Translations under genes and position numbers: made by a program | Shown: piece by piece, positions 31,105 through 45,174 of the stretch | How positions within the stretch are numbered: position 1 is the stretch's first letter | Layout of the letters: each line of letters opens with the position of its first letter | NCBI GenBank assembly: GCA_037042915.1 | Contig: CM073200.1 | Location: 3,406,832-3,470,831, forward strand | Source: Auricularia sp. M13 | Taxonomy: Eukaryota; Basidiomycota; Agaricomycetes; Auriculariales; Auriculariaceae | Direction of reading: 5' to 3' | Length of the DNA: 64,000 bases | The notes under the pieces: model-generated | The model's database searches: none | Told to the model about the DNA's origin: nothing | What the model saw: only the letters and a program-made list of their open reading frames with translations

Positions 31105-32978
31105 TTATTGCGTCCTGTCCTGCGTAGTAAGGTTCTTTACGATGCTCATCAGCAGTGCCATGTCCGCCGACTGCCTCTCCACGAGATTCTGCAGCCGCCG
31201 TACGTCCTTGGAAAGCGACGCGATCTGCTCGTCTTCCGGAGCATCCTGGGTCGACTGCCGTGGCGTCTCGGAGGATGAGCTTGCCCTTCTCAGCAGCTGC
31301 TGACGCCTTCGGTTCGCCTCGCTCCGCGGGTTCGCACTGAAGATGATTGGACTCAGCATCGGGTCCGTCGCCGGCTGGATCAGTTCAGTCAGCCAGCCAA
31401 GTCACCCCGGACGCCGAAATGAAAGGCCATGACGAACCACTTCGCCCTTGTGAGCAATCGCCTCCCATAGGGTCGCGAATTCACGACCTAGCACAAACGA
31501 AGGTAGTGCGATGAGGAGCAGGCCTAATTCATGTGAGTCTACTGCTTGCAATTCAGAGGAGTCAGAGTCGAGCAGACGGAAGTCTGTTGCGACAGGACGG
31601 TAGCGACTTGTCAATCATTTGACTTTCACTCATCTGCCTTTGACTCTGACTACCTCAATTGTGCAATTGAAACGTACCGGAGAGTAAAAGTGGCACAGTC
31701 ACGACACGTCCAAGGAAGGATCGAGGCGAAACATCGCCATATCTATTGACACATTGAGTGAACGTGTTGGGCGGCGAAATGCACAAGTTTACCCAACAGT
31801 AGTGATCGTGACCTTAGTGAGGCGAGGAAGGGTCTGAGCAAACATGCTACTGTCGCACGGTAAGCGCTCACCAGAACAAACCATGCAGCCGCGGGGATGC
31901 TCTGCAGGGTACATGAGCCCCATGCGCAACGCAAAGAAATGGCACGCACCTCGATCTGACTAGGCTCTCCGTCGGCGTCTACGAATGTCGAAAGCGCATC
32001 GTCCCACACGCCGCGCTCAGCAAAATATCTGCAGGGAGTGTCAGAAACAGCAACACAACGGGCTGGCGACAGACATAAGCGTGCTGAAGATGACAAGCGT
32101 CGTAACGAGGAAGAATGAGAGCGCGAGCATAATATCCTTGCTGCGTTTGAACGCAAGGAACATGACCTCGATCGTCCTGCCGTAGCGCGCCCATTAGCTG
32201 TGCGACCAACTCGACGGCCCCGAATAGCAGGCACTGACAGCAGCAAGGTACTGCTATACCGGAAGGGGCGGAAGACGCGGAGCAGGCGGAACGTTCGGAC
32301 TGGGCAGGTATGAGCACGAGGACGGGACTGCGCTGCCGCGGGACGCACGGATGGAGAATCTAAAGAAAGCACTCTGGTACACAGGTCAATGAGGAACGCA
32401 GCACTGAGAAGAGATGGAACGAACAGTATCTGCCTGTAAGGCAATTTCGATGTAATATGGTAGGATGGCCATCAGGTCGATGATTGCGAAGAACGCTGGG
32501 TCTCGTGAGCGTTACGACACGCTGCTTGGCGGCCGCAACGCACAGCTGAACCAGCCAAAGAACGTCGACCACGACGTCGACCAGGCCATCACGCGCGCAA
32601 TGTACTCTACGGTGAATCTGCCGCCGTCAGCGTCGACCCGCACCCGGGCAAGGAGCGGGCGCTGGCGCACATGGCTACGATGCTGGTCTCCATGCCGAAC
32701 CAGACGCGGTCGCCGCGGGTATGGAACATGGGCAGGGTCTCGAGGATGGTGACGAGCGCGGAGAAGACGATGAGCGCCGTGGTCGCAAAATGCACGACGA
32801 ACGCTGCCGGCGACGAGTTGGGCGACTCGAGCAGCCGGTACAGACTGCGTTTCCAGTGCGGCGCCTCGCGCGGCTCGTACAGCCCGGCCTCCTCGTCCTC
32901 GTCCTCCAGCGGAGACGGGTTCGACGACGGCTGCCGGCCGGACGGGACGTGTATTGGAGCGAGCGGGATGGAAGACAT
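31105..32978 (-). CDS. Voltage-gated potassium channel (Kv-like, 6TM)
   Basis: Start ATG at 32978 (MSSIPLAPIHVP). About ten exons give S1 (FATTALIVFSALVTILETLP), S2-S3 (FTVEYIARVMAW ... FFAIIDLMAILPYYIE), and S4. S4 has Arg at nearly every third residue (RTFRLLRVFRPFR). Then come S5 (MLALSFFLVTTLVIFSTL), a pore with the K+ selectivity filter TTVGYGD, and S6 (LLLIALPSFVLGREF). The filter Gly codon is split by an intron (31743). A 66-base intron with a CTGAC branch joins S6 to a last exon (31359 region to 31105). That exon encodes a basic linker and a C-terminal coiled coil (LSKDVRRLQNLVERQSADM), probably for tetramer assembly. S4 and filter are complete, so it should be a working channel. Kv channels of this kind are known in basidiomycetes but poorly studied. 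Confidence 0.9.
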
Positions 32979-33027
32979 GGCAAGCAACGCGGGTTCAACT
33001 CCGCTCACACAACTTGATCACTAACCA

Positions 33028-34273
33028 CTATCCTGCGTCCCTCCCCAACTGCTCCCAGTCTGCTATATCCTCCGTCGCTTCTGCCTCGCCATCTCCGTAC
33101 TCGCCAATGCGCGTCGCAGCCGCAGTGTGCAACGCGCGACTCGCAGACGCAACCGACAAGCTCAGCACCGTCAGGCTCGCCACAAATGACCCGAGCGAGC
33201 CTAGCACTAGTCCTCCTATGGTGCTGTACTCCGCAACGATTCCCTGTACGGCCGACAGTAATGCGCTGATGGCAACAAGGGTGCTCGACAGACGAGACAC
33301 GCTCTCGAGCACTGCTACCACCTTGTTGCCTGCGAGTCGCATGCCTGCAAAAACCCCTCGCTCCCTGCGAAGTATATTAGATGTCAAGTGTGATTTGGGC
33401 TACTTTGTTCAAGTACCTCGATGGGTCCAGTAGGAGTAATGCGCTGGTCCTCATATCCTGCGGTCGGACCAGGCTCTCGATGATCATCTTGCGCTGCGCA
33501 ATCAGCGGCGCCCCCTGCTGCACTTCGACCCAGTCCTCAAGACGTCCACGCGCTACAAAAGGATCTGTGTGCTCTATTCAGAGTCCATCTCAACCTTGCT
33601 GCTAAGACGTACTCTCGTGAAAGCTCTCTGGGGACGGCACCGCCCAGGCTGTCCACATCGTGACCAGCTGGAGCCCGTGTCCGGTATCCCCTTTGGCATT
33701 GCTGCTGGGCGTCTCTATCTGCCATTCCCAAGTAACGGAGGGGTATCTTTTGCGCAGGAAGACCGTGGCGGGTGTTCTGCCGTTCTCCTCGGCGAGGAGA
33801 TCTATCGCCGTACCGGTAATCCAAACAGCTACCTGGGATCAACAGGGGCTCGATACTGTTTGGTTCGTCGACTTGCCTTGCGATGTAAAAGCGCTGAGGA
33901 ACTCGAGTGCTTCTTGCTGCAGTCGAGCAGGATCGTCAATAGTTAGCGGTACTGCCGGTGGGGAATTTCATCAGTCCGGATTGAACATCTTGGACATTCC
34001 CCTGCGCACCGAGGCTATCATGGATCAAACTTTCCAGCGTGGCGACTGACGTGTCGCTTCCTCTCTTCATCGCGCGCTCCTTGAGCATAGCAGGGGATAT
34101 CTTGGTGCATCTGCCCCCGAAGCGCAGCAAAATATCGCTGTCTTGCACAGCGTAGACGGCCGGTCTCTCCGCCTGAGGATGCTTCTCGCCTTCAGTCCTA
34201 AATTCATGGTGACACTACTCACCGGGAGGGCGGACAGTGCTGCAGAGAGCAACGAGAGAAGCGGCGGGGTCAT
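33028..34273 (-). CDS. Uncharacterised protein with N-terminal signal-like segment
   Basis: Start ATG at 34273 gives MTPPLLSLLSAALSALPA, a probable signal peptide. Splicing with introns of about 50, 58, 48, 50 and 52 bases yields about 340 residues. Recognisable stretches are FGGRCTKISPAMLKERAMKR, ARLQQEALEFLSAF, WITGTAIDLLAEENG, VTWEWQIETPSS, WVEVQQGAPLIAQRKMI, and a C-terminal hydrophobic segment (TIGGLVLGSLGSFVASLTVL) that may be a membrane helix. I do not recognise the family. One intron uses a GC donor (AAG|GCAAGT near 33897) with a GTAG acceptor, inferred because only this keeps the frame. It ends 49 bases upstream of the K+ channel ATG, in the same direction. Confidence 0.7.
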
Positions 34274-34868
34274 GGCTCGTGGGCAACCTTGAAGAGCCTC
34301 CCGTTTCATCTATACAGGCGCCGTTCTTCTCGCACCTCTCGAGAAGGCTGGCGTTCGCCTCTGGACTCGGGTCGACGACGATTCTCGCGCAGTCGCAGGC
34401 GCTAAAGCCCCGAGTCGCAAGGGGGGATCTACGTTTGTGACGCTCGCAAGCGACAGGACCGTGACACTGCCTACGATTCTCGCTTTCCTGCCTGGATCGG
34501 CAACTCAGGGCGAAGATCTATGCTTTCAGCATTCAAGTTACAACTCTAGCACTAACTGCAAGGGGTAAAAGAACGCAGAAGAACTCAGCCTACTGTAAGT
34601 CCGAATTTCATACAACCGCAAAACCTGACATAATCCTGACAGATGCCAGCCTGCCATGGACACCTTCCTCCTGCGCTCCCGCGGATCGGCTCCAATCGGG
34701 GAGCTCGGTACCTGCACATTTTCCCTTATGCATGGCGACCGTAAACATGCACGTGGCAGGAGAAGGTGATCCTCCTGCAGCGGGCCCGCTTTTGGCCTGT
34801 CTGACCAAGTTTATTTATCCTTGATCACCCATACCGCTTCTATCCTTCTTGCCTCGACTCCCACCTTC
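34274..34868. other. Divergent upstream region, nothing recognised
   Basis: About 600 bases between two opposed start codons. No credible ORF or repeat is seen. Promoters of both neighbours are expected. Confidence 0.4.
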
Positions 34869-36237
34869 ATGTTCATGTTCTTGCCGTCGCTGCTGGGCGG
34901 TGCCGCGGCTTTCCTCTTCGTGTCTGGCGGTGTTCCCGTCGCCGCGCAGGACTCCGCCGACCAAGCGTCAGGCTACGAGATTGCGCCGTGCAACCGATCC
35001 CACAGGTGCGCACAGATGGTTGAATGGTATATCTTATGCTGAAGTGTTCATAATTGCAGTGAGGTGGCGTGGTCAGTTCACGCTCTCGAATATATCTCTC
35101 GTCCCTGACTCAACCCAGGACGTTTAACGACAAGGGCGAGTCGCCGTGTTTTCAATGGTGGAACTTGGGCATGTCTTGCTACGGTGGGCACCTCTCTCTC
35201 TGGCTATCTGCCCTAATGATCGTCGTATCAAGGATGGAGCTTGGGGCCGTTGACGAGTAACAAGTGAGTTATTTCCGGACAAGGTGCAGCGCATCAGCGC
35301 TCATGCTGATAACCACAGCACATTCTACCCTGTGCCCACCAAACAGGTCAGCTCTCTATAGAGTAACTCTACTGTGTCTGACGCCAATGACCAGGATAAC
35401 TGCGCGTGTGGTGCCCTTACGTATAATCTAATGGCGGCCTGCACTTGGTCCGCACTAGAAATATTCCTTGTTCCAACGTCCACCCATATTTACATGGCCC
35501 TTAGGTGCGAAGACGAGAACTTCAACTCGAACTGGGTCACCGAAAAGCAGTGGTCGACAAACTGCGAGCGGTTCAACACGGCGGGCACAGATGCCTTTAC
35601 CGGCACGCGCGTCTTTGCCAAGTGGGCGTTCGCACCAAACTTTGGAGCTAAATGGGACCCGAAGCGTTCTGAGCAGATCGCGCGTACTGGCAAGGTGCCC
35701 CAGCCGTCGCACAAGCTGAGCAAAGGCGCCATCGCAGGCGTGGTCATCTCTGTCCTTGTCATCTTGGCCTGTGCTGGCGGCATAGTTCTCTTCTTTCTCC
35801 GACGCCGGCGGGTGCGGCAGGAAAAAGAGCTCACTCCCGACCAGTATGAGGCCGTACTCTATAACCCGAACGGCGGCTCCCCGGGTCTGCACCGGACGAA
35901 CCCTAGCATTTCCAAGGGCATGATAGACACGTCAGCCGTCGCAGTCACACGGGCAACGAGCACCGCGGATGCTAACTCGCCTGTGACAACTCAAGCGCCG
36001 GCAGTGGTGGATGCAGATTCCATCGCGCTCGCCATCCTCCGGCGCGTGGGACACGAGCCACCTGGCTATACAGCCCCGGACGCGTCGACGAGTACCAGCT
36101 CAATTGATCCCTACCCCGCCTATCCTCCTCCCTCTGGAGGTGCTGCATCCATCCCTGGTCATTCGCAATCTCCAGTTTCCTCGCCGTCGCACCGCAAGCG
36201 TAACTCGCTCCCACCGCTCCCTATCTCAAAGGATTGA
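34869..36237 (+). CDS. Secretory type I membrane protein, Cys-rich ectodomain
   Basis: Start at 34869 (MFMFLPSLLGGAAAFLF) gives a signal peptide. A Cys-containing ectodomain follows, assembled from about seven small exons (CNRSHR, WTFNDKGESPC, STFYPVPTKQDNCACG, MAACTWCEDENF). Then FAKWAFAP, one TM helix (GAIAGVVISVLVILACAGGI), a basic stop-transfer RRRRVRQEK and a Ser/Pro-rich cytoplasmic tail of about 150 residues. This layout (signal, compact Cys-rich domain with CACG, single TM, variable tail) is frequent in mushroom genomes, usually as lineage-specific families without known function. The first exons are short, so some joins may be off by a codon. A cell-surface or wall-sensing role is only a guess. 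Confidence 0.78.
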
Positions 36238-36426
36238 GCTCAGTATACATTTTTACATTCCCGGATGGCCTATTGTATCATTCCCTCGCGACCAACCACC
36301 AGAATTCACTCTCAGAAACATTCTCGTTTGTAGAACTCCCTTGTTTTTGCTTGTTTGTTTGGTTATGTGCATCATCATAAACAAAGACTTTACTTACATG
36401 ACCCGATATTCAATTTGGAACGACGC

Positions 36427-38554
<2,128 letters not shown>

Positions 38555-38684
38555 GCGTAGCAATAGTCTGAAGAGAAATAGCCGTGAACCATCTATTGCG
38601 ACCGACGGTTCACGAGTTCACGGAAAATCGGAGCGCAAAGTCCGGGTGGCGATCTTCTCCTCGAACCAGTCGTTGACTCGAGCC

Positions 38685-39535
38685 ATGCCGCACAAACGAG
38701 CCAAACGCTCCAAGCGCGAGCAAGAGAGGAAAGACAGGTGCGTATTCTTGCCATTTTGTGCGCGTTCGGGCCACTCACAGCGCGTCCCAGAGCAACTGAC
38801 GAAGCCCCGAAAACGCTCAGCCTGGACGAGGAGGGCGTGCCCAAGACGATGGCACGCATACTCAACGCGGCCGTCGTCCAGCAGAAATACCGTGAAGACA
38901 AGAAGAAGAGAGCGCTCGAAGACGGCGGGTCTGAGCATCGCCCTGCAAAGCGTGTAAAGACTGAAGCCAAAGTTCAGCTGAAAATTCAGGTCCGCTCAAC
39001 TGCGATCGCAACACCCTCGCCCACTCACATCCTCGCAGCCCGGAGAAAGCATAGCGCATTTCAACAGGTGCCCATCGCTTGCCCGTTCGCTTGCTTCGCA
39101 CTCTCACAGCTGTTTAGACGCGTCGAGGACAACCTTCGCTCCGAAGTCCAAGCAGCTCGCACGACTGCCCGCAAGACCGCCGCGGAACCGAAGAAGAAAC
39201 CCGTCAAGAATGCGCCAGTTGCTGAGGCTGACAGTGACGACGGCGCGACGCGCTCCGTCGCTCACGCTAAACAAAAAGGACCCATTGAGCCTCCCAAAGA
39301 TTTCGCTCGAGCCGCCCCGACGCGCGTTCGCGACGTCGTTGAAGCACCGCCCAACCTAGCCAATGACAAGTTCACGAAGAAAGTGAAGGCTAAACTTGGA
39401 GACCAAGCAGCCTCGAAGACAACGGACGTTGTGTCCGCCGCACACCAGCGAATGATGGAGCTAGAGCGCGAGAAAGCGATCGCACGGTATCGCGCGTTGA
39501 AGGCAGCCAAAGCCTCTGCCAATGCATCCAGTTGA
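38685..39535 (+). CDS. Small Lys-rich nuclear protein, uncharacterised
   Basis: ATG at 38685 gives MPHKRAKRSKREQERKDR, a bipartite-type nuclear or nucleolar signal. Three introns are inferred; each uses a downstream AG (CCCAG before AGCAAC; CTCGCAG before CCCGGAG; TTTAG before ACGCG). After joining, the protein has TLSLDEEGVPKTMARILNA, the segment IQPGESIAHFNRRVEDNLR, a Lys/Ala-rich middle and a C-terminal helix (RMMELEREKAIARYRALKAAK). About 220 residues, highly charged. The PGES-x-FNRRVE segment looks like a conserved core of a nucleolar fungal family, perhaps CCDC137-like, but that link is weak. Ribosome biogenesis is a guess from composition only. Confidence 0.7.
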
Positions 39536-39698
39536 ACATCGACCACGAGGTGCTCGCGCGGCGTCTGCGTACGGTATTGGTTACAGAATGTGGATCCGGA
39601 ATCGATGTGCGTGCCGGCCCATTTACGTCCATGCCAGCAAACTTCCGCCACTGTGGCTCTTTCCGCATCTTACACCTGCTCTTCTCGCTTTGAGCTTT

Positions 39699-40922
39699 AT
39701 GGCGCCCAGAGTCTTCAATCCTATGGACCCCATGGGTCTCTATGAGCCTCCGCCCAGGTCACCGAAACCTCGAAAGGCCAAACCAGCCCCTCGCTACAAT
39801 GATTACTATTATGACGACACGCCTCTTTGGGGAATGCCAGACACCCGTCCTACAGCGACGCGAACATTTCGACCGATGACTCCAGCACCGAGCCCGTCGA
39901 TGGTTTCGCTCATGTATTCTTCATCTAATTTGTCCATCCCGTCTGCACCGTCTACACCCGCGGCCGCTTCCTCTGTTTTCTCCATGCCCGCTCTGGAACG
40001 CCAGCGTCCGCAATCTCTCAGGACTCTTTCTCCATCGATAGTTGCACCAGCCGCTCGTCAATCGCCGTCCATTGCTTCCCTTCCGTCGTCTCGCCCCTCT
40101 ATGCCTCAACTCCCTCGACAACGCAATATCGACCTCGCACCGTCTTCGTCCGGGCGAGAAGGCACAGACATAGACGCTCCATTGCCCAGTGAAACGCCGG
40201 AACAGACTCCGATATGGGATCCTGCCATGTTTCCAGACACGAGACGAAGAGAGCTCGGATCTCAAGGGCGTCCTTCGTCTGCCGTTCCTCCCCCGCAGCC
40301 TCCGCCAGTCGCATCCCCTGGTTTAGATGCACGGGTGAACCTGCCCGGACTTCCCCCAGCTGCGCCGCTCACAAGCGAACAGCGTATTCAAAATTGGCAG
40401 TCCCATCAACTCTCGGGCGTGGTATACGAGGCAAGGGGCTCTGTTTCCGATTATCCCATCCTGCGCCCTCGCGCACGGCGTTGGGACGAGATATCCGTCG
40501 CGTCCGTGGGCTCCAACTGGACTTCATATTCGTCCATGGAATTGCGACGCGAAATGGAGTTGCAGCGTCAAATGGAGCTACAACGCCAAATAGAGGCCTC
40601 TGAAGGGCTTGTCGACGAAGAACCGACCGTCGAGGATGTACTCGCTTACGCAGACGGGTTGGCAGGGCCGTCGAGTTCCGATTCTGACGGCGCAAGTACA
40701 ATTCCCAGTCTCTTGCGTACGCCGCCAAACGCTGTAGTCAACTCAGGGTCGGATCCTGTTTGGCTGGTACATAGTGCGCCTCAAAGACGCCAGGCCACGG
40801 TGTCGTTGCCAATCATTGAGGAAGATCCGTTGGGTGCTCCTTGCCAGCCGTGGTGGCAGACGGCCGGTCCTGGTCCCAGCGCGTCTAATGCATCCACGCC
40901 TCTTCTATTCCGCGGGATTTGA
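39699..40922 (+). CDS. Ser/Pro-rich protein of unknown function
   Basis: A single exon of 407 residues from ATG 39699. N-terminal RVFNPMDPMGLYEPPPRSPKP and a basic PKPRKAKP patch, then a long Ser/Pro/Ala low-complexity region. A more conserved-looking centre has RIQNWQSHQLSGVVYEARG and RRWDEISVASVGSNWTSY. A short heptamer-like repeat MELRREMELQRQMELQRQIE probably forms a helix, followed by an acidic tail. No known domain. Absence of introns in a locus where every neighbour has several is unusual. Converges with the Mug190-like gene 47 bases away. Confidence 0.7.
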   Translation: MAPRVFNPMDPMGLYEPPPRSPKPRKAKPAPRYNDYYYDDTPLWGMPDTRPTATRTFRPMTPAPSPSMVSLMYSSSNLSIPSAPSTPAAASSVFSMPALERQRPQSLRTLSPSIVAPAARQSPSIASLPSSRPSMPQLPRQRNIDLAPSSSGREGTDIDAPLPSETPEQTPIWDPAMFPDTRRRELGSQGRPSSAVPPPQPPPVASPGLDARVNLPGLPPAAPLTSEQRIQNWQSHQLSGVVYEARGSVSDYPILRPRARRWDEISVASVGSNWTSYSSMELRREMELQRQMELQRQIEASEGLVDEEPTVEDVLAYADGLAGPSSSDSDGASTIPSLLRTPPNAVVNSGSDPVWLVHSAPQRRQATVSLPIIEEDPLGAPCQPWWQTAGPGPSASNASTPLLFRGI

Positions 40923-40969
40923 GGCATGCGTCGCGGGTGTTGTCGACATATTGACTGTATGCAGTGGTT

Positions 40970-43900
40970 TCATTGCATGCATGCGAGGTATAGACAGCAA
41001 GATTGATAGTGTAGTGTACAATGAGTGTCCTGGGTGATAGTTCCTAGCAGCGTCATTGCAGTCCATGCACATCCCTCGCGGACCTCCTTCCGACCATATC
41101 CTTCCTCTGGCAAGATCAACTTAGGCATCCTCTTCGGTTCGGACGGCGGCTGCAGCAACAGTTAGGTCTCACAAACTCGCCCAAGTCACCGCAAAACGTA
41201 CGCTCGCGCTTGGCTTGCCGCTCAGGCTTCACGCGCAACTTCATGCCATGCGCCATCCACCGGACAGTGCGCACAGGCTTGTACCCGTTTGCGCCGCGCT
41301 GCCTATTTTGCAACTGTCTCTTGTCGGCCTTGTCGATGCTCTTCTGCTCGTCCTTGTCAACCACACCGTCGTCATTGGCGTGCGAGTTGATCTCCGCAAC
41401 CTCAGCCTGGCCCTGCGCATGGTCGCTGCAGGAAATCAGCTTTCAGACCCGCAACGAACTACCAATCACAACGCACTACGTCTCAAAGGCATGCTTGCGC
41501 GCCTGGGAATGCGCCGTTTTCTCGTGGTCCTGATTAAAAGCAAGGTATTTCAGGGACATTGAAGGGTGTCGAAGCTTGAGTGTTCAAGACGCACCATGTC
41601 CAAGCCGGGATCCAGCCTGATCTTAACCCTGAGCGTCCCAATCTGCTCGCATTCGTGCGTTTCGCGGTAAGCGTCCGTGATAACATTCTGCTTGAGGGCG
41701 TGGAGATTCTTGGCGGTCCACACGGGCAGATCCACCTCCGTCTCCGTATTGTCCTCGACATCTTTCAGCCACAGAAGCGCAACGGCATCCGGCCCATGGT
41801 CGAGCAGGTTGAACCCGTCATCGTGCAGCTCGACGAAGAACGCGCTGGCGTAGCGCGCATACACCGGCAACCGCACGAGCGAGTCGATGGTCCACGTATT
41901 CGGCGAGCTTAGTTTCGCGAGCTTCTCGGTCGAGTCAGTCGTGCTGAGCACCAGCTTCTTAAACTTCTTCTCCTGGGGCTTGCTCAAATTGAGCGTGATG
42001 GGCGACGGCAGGACCTCGACTGTCGCAGTATCCCAGCCGAGCATTGAACGAGGAAGCTTCAGATTGACGCTCTTGAAGAGCATCGAGATGTTTGCGCGTC
42101 TGTAAAGCAGTGGTCAACACAGCGGTAGCGATTGTACCAGTTGACGGTGACGTACCCAAACCCGACGCCTTCTTCCAGCGCATACAGACCGGAGGCCTCT
42201 GACGACGCAGACAGGACGTCCTTGACATTTAACGAAATGATCCCCAGGATTGGGTCGCGCTCTCGTAGGCTTTGGGCGATGCAATTTAGTCACGTCGATG
42301 CACCAACACCGGAAAAGGAATACGAGACTCACAGAGCATCCCGCACCACAATTCTGACCTGCGCGGTGGTCCAATCGCGCACAAACACTTCCGTACCGGC
42401 CTCAAAGAACGGCATGGAGGTATACTGCTTAACACGTCTGCACTCCATATCAGCACACCGCACCAAACCAGACATCCCAGCGCACGTACGTCTTGTACAC
42501 TAAGTCGTCGTTGACCACAAACTCGCAGTACGACGAAGGCAGACCATCACCCTCCTCCTCGGGCTCGTTCGTATCCTGGCCGGTGCGCCCTTCCCGATTG
42601 TCGCGCCCCATATTGCCGCGCAGCTGCTGGTGCTCGAGCCCAAAGATCTGGTGCACAGTGATGTGCAGCACGCCGCTGGGCCACTCCGGGTCCGGCGGAG
42701 TCCGGAGCACGTCCGCGGGCAGCTCGCTGGGCGACGGCGGCTTGCGCGCGGCCTGCTGGCACCCGTCTGCGTCCGGCGGCGGGGGGCGGGTCTGCTGCTG
42801 CTGTCGCTGCTCCTCCTCGGGCGGCGGGCGCTCCAGCGCCTTGTTCAAGGGCCGCTTCTCGAAGTAGCCGACGCTCCAGCCGAGCGTGCCCTTCTTCGAG
42901 TCCGCGTCTTCGAACCCCACGAGAGGGTCTTCGCGCCTGTGCATGACATTGGGCTCCTTGATGAGCTCCTTGACGGGGATCTTCACGCGACCGAGCAAAT
43001 CACTATAAATACGGATGTATGAGCATTTGACGAAGCTCAAGGGGGGTTTGCGCAAATTCACGTACTCCGCGGTGCGCTTGTCAGAATCCCAGAGCATAGC
43101 CGAAAGATCTTCTTCCGCGTCCAATTCATTGTGGGTAAGCATGAGGACGGTCGTCTCCTCGATGCTCGGGTTGAGCTCCTCTTCCATGATGCGCGTCGAG
43201 TATAACGGCTTTCCAAACTGCACGGGTACGCCCAACGTCAGCAGCTGTGCTCAGGACAGGCCAGGACGGAGACATACCTTAGCGTACGCAAGCACGATGT
43301 ATGGGTCGCTCTTGCCGTTGCCATCCCTGTCTTCCAGACCATGCGCCCAGTGGATAGTGATGACGAACACGCCGAGGGCATTGCAGTCTCCGATCTGCGT
43401 GGGTGCAAGGATAGACTAGAAGCGGCAATAAGATACTGCACATGAGTGTGGGGGTCAAAAGACTCACGGCGATGTTGATGACACCACTAGCTGGCGCGAC
43501 ATACGCAGACATGCCGGCAGCGATGCTCTGGCGCACGAAACCGTTGAGCATGGGGATGTCGAGCAGGTCGGGCATGCGTCTGCTGAGCGGGTAGATGGAC
43601 ACGTCCAGCTGGGGGATGCCGAGCAGTGTGTAGGTGACCTCCCCGACGTAAGGGAATTCGGGAATGAGCTGGAGCCGCACGCGTGCGGTGCCCGAGACGG
43701 ACTCGACTTGCGCCCAAATCTTCAAGGGAATGCGGATCCAGTCGAGCATACCCACAAAGAATTCGAGCATTAGACTTGTGAGCGGTGAGCATTGTATCAT
43801 CATCATGTTGTCAATCGCCTTACTGGATGTTGTGAGACTTGGTTTTCTGGCTACGCCCCTGTTCAGCGGAATATTGGAACTGAATTTCATAGTTCTAGAG

Positions 43901-44803
43901 GCGAAAGGCTCAGAAAACGGGTAATATGTAAGGAAAAGCAGACTTGCCACATATTCAGCCACTTGCTTGATGCGGGAATCGCCATCCTGCTTTGGGTCCA
44001 TGTTTTCGTTGGGAAGAGCACGCATGCTGAGGAGGCGCAGGGGATTTGTGCCGAGGCTGAAGTCGCTCACGCGAACGGCCTCAATGACTGATGGCAGGGA
44101 CTGCTGCATGACGTCCTCGACCATGTCGATAATGGACACAAAAAGAGCAGGGTCTATGAGCGGCCAGAAAGACGTGAGCAGGGCGTTGACCCATTCTACA
44201 CTCTCTGCCGGCGGCGGCTGGATGCTCGCCGAGCGGTCGTGGACCATGGCTGCGCGGACACGGTCTATTTCGCGTGGGATGCGGCGGCGCACTGCGCCCA
44301 AGGCCCAGGTTGCGCCAAGCGCGCAGGTGCCTATGAGGGCCGCATGGAGTACCGTCACGCCTGCCGACAGCAGCAACGCGAGCGAGACGACGGGGACGCC
44401 AATCTGCGCACGCGACCGTCAGCTCACGGCCAGCCGTCTGACGAGCACGCACTATGAGGCGGTTTATAATCCTGGTTATGGGCTTGAGCTCTGCGTCGAC
44501 GGGCGCGGGGAACGGCTTGTAGAGGATGTTCTCTGTGTGGTCGTCGCGGGGCGGCGTCGAGTCCTCGATCTCGACGCTAGCGCCGGTAATGGGGTCGCGC
44601 ACAGTCCGCAGTCCCTGCTCCTCCAGGGACTGTGCGGGCTTCTGCTTGGGGCCCTGCGCCCGCTCCATCATCTGCCGCCGCTCATCGGCGCCGCTGCTGC
44701 TCGGGGCGTCAACGGAGGCTCGAACGGCAGTCGCGCTCACTGACCTTGTCGGCGCCGTGGCCTTGGTTATCGTTGGCAAGTCGGAGGAGGACGGCTGTCG
44801 CAT
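40970..44803 (-). CDS. SMP/C2-domain lipid-transfer protein, Mug190-like
   Basis: ATG at 44803 (MRQPSSSDLPTITK). An N-terminal polar region ends in IVEIEDSTPPRD-like text and is followed by a TM hairpin (VVSLALLLSAGVTVLHAALIG). Then comes an SMP domain (ESVEWVNALLTSFWPLIDPALF ... FPYVGEVTYTLLGIPQLDV). A first C2 domain follows (GVFVITIHWAHGLEDRDGNGKSDPYIVLAYAK, with Asp residues for Ca2+), then a second (GVLHITVHQIFGLEHQQLRG). A further C2-like part is present (VARLPVYARYASAFFVELHDD type), and the tail has the family's YKPVRT motif. About ten introns. SMP-C2 proteins (tricalbins, extended synaptotagmins, S. pombe Mug190) move lipids at ER-plasma membrane contacts. The stop is at 40970 if the last 46-base intron is removed, or at 41116 if not. 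Confidence 0.88.
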
Positions 44804-45174
44804 TGGTGAGAGTGAGGAAGGTGAACAACACGACTCCACGCACGAGCCATAAATTAATACTATCCAGCCAGGCCATGACGCATTTGCTGTAACGAAGGGG
44901 ATCATGCCGAGCCAAACTTCAACATGAACAAAGCACCCCTTGCTCCTCCATGACGCCAGCCTCTCCACTGGCATTTTCAGATGACAACATGACGCTCGCT
45001 CTGAATCGCAAATCGAAAAGAAAACCGAAACCTCGAGGCATAACGCGCATATATATTGTAAAAACGTTCATCCACTGCCCACCTGGATGCGTCAGTAGGT
45101 AGATCGAGCTTTTGGCTATCCAGCAGAGTCCATCATAAAGCAAAAGCATAAGAACTGTCCGGCGGCTCCCTAGT

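Noticed and set aside
31402-31614. S6-region ORF ending at 31402 as the channel's true C-terminus
   Set aside because: A 66-base intron with a CTGAC branch joins the frame to a coiled-coil exon at 31105-31359, which otherwise would be an isolated 84-codon ORF. The joined form is more likely.
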